NCBI GenBank assembly: GCA_964533275.1
Contig: CAZHJK010000002.1
Location: forward strand, 1 to 64,000
DNA length: 64,000 nt
Origin: CAZHJK01 sp964533275
GTDB taxonomy: Bacteria > Bacillota > Clostridia > Eubacteriales > Garciellaceae
Reading direction: 5' to 3'
Shown: positions 62,653 through 64,000 of the stretch, piece by piece
Layout of the letters: each line of letters opens with the position of its first letter
Numbering within the stretch: the first letter of the stretch is position 1
Program-made: the position numbers and the translations under genes
Notes under the pieces: generated by a model
Database searches by the model: none
Told to the model about the DNA's origin: nothing
What the model saw: the letters and a program-made list of their open reading frames with translations, nothing else

Positions 62653-63447
62653 TTATTCTTCAATCTGGCTATTTATAATGTCTAATATTTCTTCCTTAAT
62701 ATTAAAATACTCCTCGCTATGCATTTGATGATTGGGATTCTTAAATAATGTATGGGTAAATTCTACATTAAATTCCTTTAATATTTTTCCAGGTCGTTTT
62801 GACATTACTACAATTCTTGTCCCAAGGGATAAAGCTTCATCAATATCATGAGTAATTAATAAAATGGTACTATTATTTTCCTTCCATATATCACGAATTA
62901 ATATTTGCATATTTGATTTAGTTAATGCATCCAATGCGCCTAATGGCTCATCCATAAGAATCACCTGGGGATAGTTAGCTAAAACTCTTGCTAAGGCAAC
63001 TCTTTGTTTCATACCTCCTGATAGTTCAAAGGTTGCTTTACCGCCAAATCCAGTTAGTTTTACTTGTTCCAAAAAGTGATTTTTAATCTCTTCTATCTCA
63101 TTAGCGGGAAGCCCTCTCATTTTAGGACCAAATTCTACATTCTCTTTTATACTCATCCATGGATATAAAGTAGGAGATTGAAAAACAACCCCTCTATGCC
63201 AATCTGGTCCCGTAATAGCTTCTCCCTGCATTGAACAACTTCCACCTGTAGGTTTAATATAACCAGCAATTATTTTTAATAGGGTGCTTTTCCCACAACC
63301 AGATGGTCCTAAAACACATAAAAATTCCCCTCGTCTTATCTGTAGATTTATGTTATCTAGTGCTAAGATCGAATTTCCCTTTGTTCCATATTCTAATTGT
63401 AGGTCTTCTATATCTATTAGGATTTCTTGCTTTTTTTCATTGGTCAT
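62653..63447 (-). CDS. Taurine/sulfonate-type ABC transporter ATPase
   Basis: ATPase of an SsuB/TauB/NrtD-type importer, 264 aa. Walker A LGPSGCGKSTLL, Q-loop VFQSPTLYPWMSIKENV, signature ELSGGMKQRVALARVLA, Walker B VILMDEPLGALDALTK and LLITHDIDEALSLGTR. ATG at 63447 with AAAGGTG upstream. It follows the binding-protein gene by about 70 bases; the permease gene is not in the window. Next to the YeeE/TusA locus this points to a sulfur-source region. Confidence 0.92.
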   Translation of the reverse strand: MTNEKKQEILIDIEDLQLEYGTKGNSILALDNINLQIRRGEFLCVLGPSGCGKSTLLKIIAGYIKPTGGSCSMQGEAITGPDWHRGVVFQSPTLYPWMSIKENVEFGPKMRGLPANEIEEIKNHFLEQVKLTGFGGKATFELSGGMKQRVALARVLANYPQVILMDEPLGALDALTKSNMQILIRDIWKENNSTILLITHDIDEALSLGTRIVVMSKRPGKILKEFNVEFTHTLFKNPNHQMHSEEYFNIKEEILDIINSQIEE

Positions 63448-63518
63448 TCCATTAAGCACCTTTCTAAAATTATTAACTATTCAGCGTGAATTTATTTCAA
63501 AGGAATTTATTAAATAAT

Positions 63519-64000
63519 TTATTTAGGAGCAATTTCTAAGGACTTTTCTATATATACGGAACTAACAAAATCATCATAGTCATCTTGTGATGGAGAATTA
63601 TCTATTGAACCTTGTTCCAGTAGAAAGTCGGAGGTATCCTTCATAATAGTTGCAAAGGCACCAGCTGATTCTTTTGTTCCAAAATAATCCTTACTTAATA
63701 ATTGTTCTGGTGTAAGCCAGATTGAACCTTGCATCTGGGCAAGTGCATCTTCTTTGCTTATTTGAAGTTCTTCTGCTACAATAGATGCAGCCTTTTCTGG
63801 ATCTTGTCTGTATATATCAGCTGCCTCTGTTAAACAGGCAATAAAAGTTGCTACTAAATCTGGATATTTGTTTGCAAATTCTTTTCTTACTACATCTACA
63901 TTTGCTGTTACATAGCCCTTTTCAATCATATCCTCACTTGAAATAAGTATTTCTCCATCTTCTAAAAGTTTTCCAAGGGAGGGTTGCCAAGTATAAGCCG
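63519..64000 (-). CDS. Sulfonate/taurine-type substrate-binding protein (partial)
   Basis: C-terminal part (160 codons seen) of an SsuA/TauA-like binding protein; the frame is open to the right edge, so the N-terminus and signal peptide are outside. Visible: AYTWQPSLGKLLEDGEILIS, then SEDMIEKGYVTANVDVVRKE, the typical WxPxLGK...T-x-D-V-x-V-V-R-K pattern of TauA/ThiY-like proteins, and IWLTPEQLL near the end. Substrate (taurine, sulfonate, nitrate-like or thiamine precursor) is not decided. Confidence 0.85.
   Translation of the reverse strand, partial: AYTWQPSLGKLLEDGEILISSEDMIEKGYVTANVDVVRKEFANKYPDLVATFIACLTEAADIYRQDPEKAASIVAEELQISKEDALAQMQGSIWLTPEQLLSKDYFGTKESAGAFATIMKDTSDFLLEQGSIDNSPSQDDYDDFVSSVYIEKSLEIAPK

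Noticed and set aside
1..64000. CRISPR arrays, tRNA, rRNA, transposase, integrase, prophage or defence genes
   Set aside because: Searched by eye on both strands; none seen. The repeats present are palindromes, not spaced direct repeats.

Overview
The window is 64 kb of AT-rich DNA from an endospore-forming, Gram-positive anaerobe, most likely a member of the Clostridia (a Tissierellia-type organism is an inference, not proved). The evidence is: strong AGGAGG-type ribosome binding sites before nearly every gene, frequent GTG and TTG starts, a spoVAC-spoVAD-spoVAE operon, a CotF-like coat protein, a GerS/YdcC-like lipoprotein, and the Bacillus/Clostridium gene order acpS - lipoprotein - alr - mazE - mazF. 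No rRNA, tRNA, CRISPR array, transposase or prophage gene was seen. A run of 10 Ns (48677-48686) marks an assembly gap flanked by poor-looking GC-rich repeats, so this is a draft scaffold.

Layout. 0-6.7 kb (all minus strand): a membrane-anchored LysM/peptidoglycan-binding protein, a YitT-type membrane protein, the mazEF (ndoAI-ndoA) toxin-antitoxin pair, alanine racemase, a GerS-like lipoprotein, a CBS protein, acpS and a divergent MreB paralogue. 6.8-11.6 kb: a nupNOPQ-type nucleoside ABC importer. 11.8-20.3 kb: a fumarate-reductase-like flavoprotein, glucose-6-phosphate isomerase, a [2Fe-2S] ferredoxin gene with one in-frame TGA, the lipoprotein penicillin-binding protein PbpC, two DegV proteins and a cyclophilin. 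20.5-25 kb: a PAS-GGDEF-EAL protein and an ABC-2 exporter. 25.2-29.2 kb: spoVA operon, a methyltransferase, Ogt and the CotF-like protein.

29.2-38.2 kb is one galactose module on the minus strand: mglB-mglA-mglC (uptake), galK-galT-galM (Leloir pathway), a broken C-terminal remnant of a family 42 beta-galactosidase and a LacI-type regulator, driven by a consensus promoter with a cre box. 38.4-42.8 kb carries an AmmeMemoRadiSam pair (radical SAM enzyme plus a LigB/AMMECR1 fusion, process unknown) behind topoisomerase III. 43-52 kb holds small unknown proteins, a Nudix hydrolase, RecQ, a DUF4153 membrane protein, the gap and a SWIM-SNF2 helicase. 52.2-56.6 kb is an autoregulated RND exporter-TetR operon with a clear operator. 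56.7-64 kb has a YciI-like protein, DUF3842, an ECF S-component overlapping a DUF1893 protein, an M24 protein without most metal ligands, a TusA/YeeE sulfur (or selenium) uptake locus with a LysR regulator, and the ATPase and truncated binding protein of a taurine/sulfonate-type ABC importer.

The most interesting items are the TGA in the otherwise intact ferredoxin (selenoprotein candidate or recent lesion), the MreB paralogue that has lost the catalytic-glutamate motif, the beta-galactosidase remnant whose frameshift is explained exactly by a 13-bp tandem duplication, the RND pump with a large built-in coiled coil, a pair of co-varying intergenic hairpins, and the palindromic repeat family around the gap.
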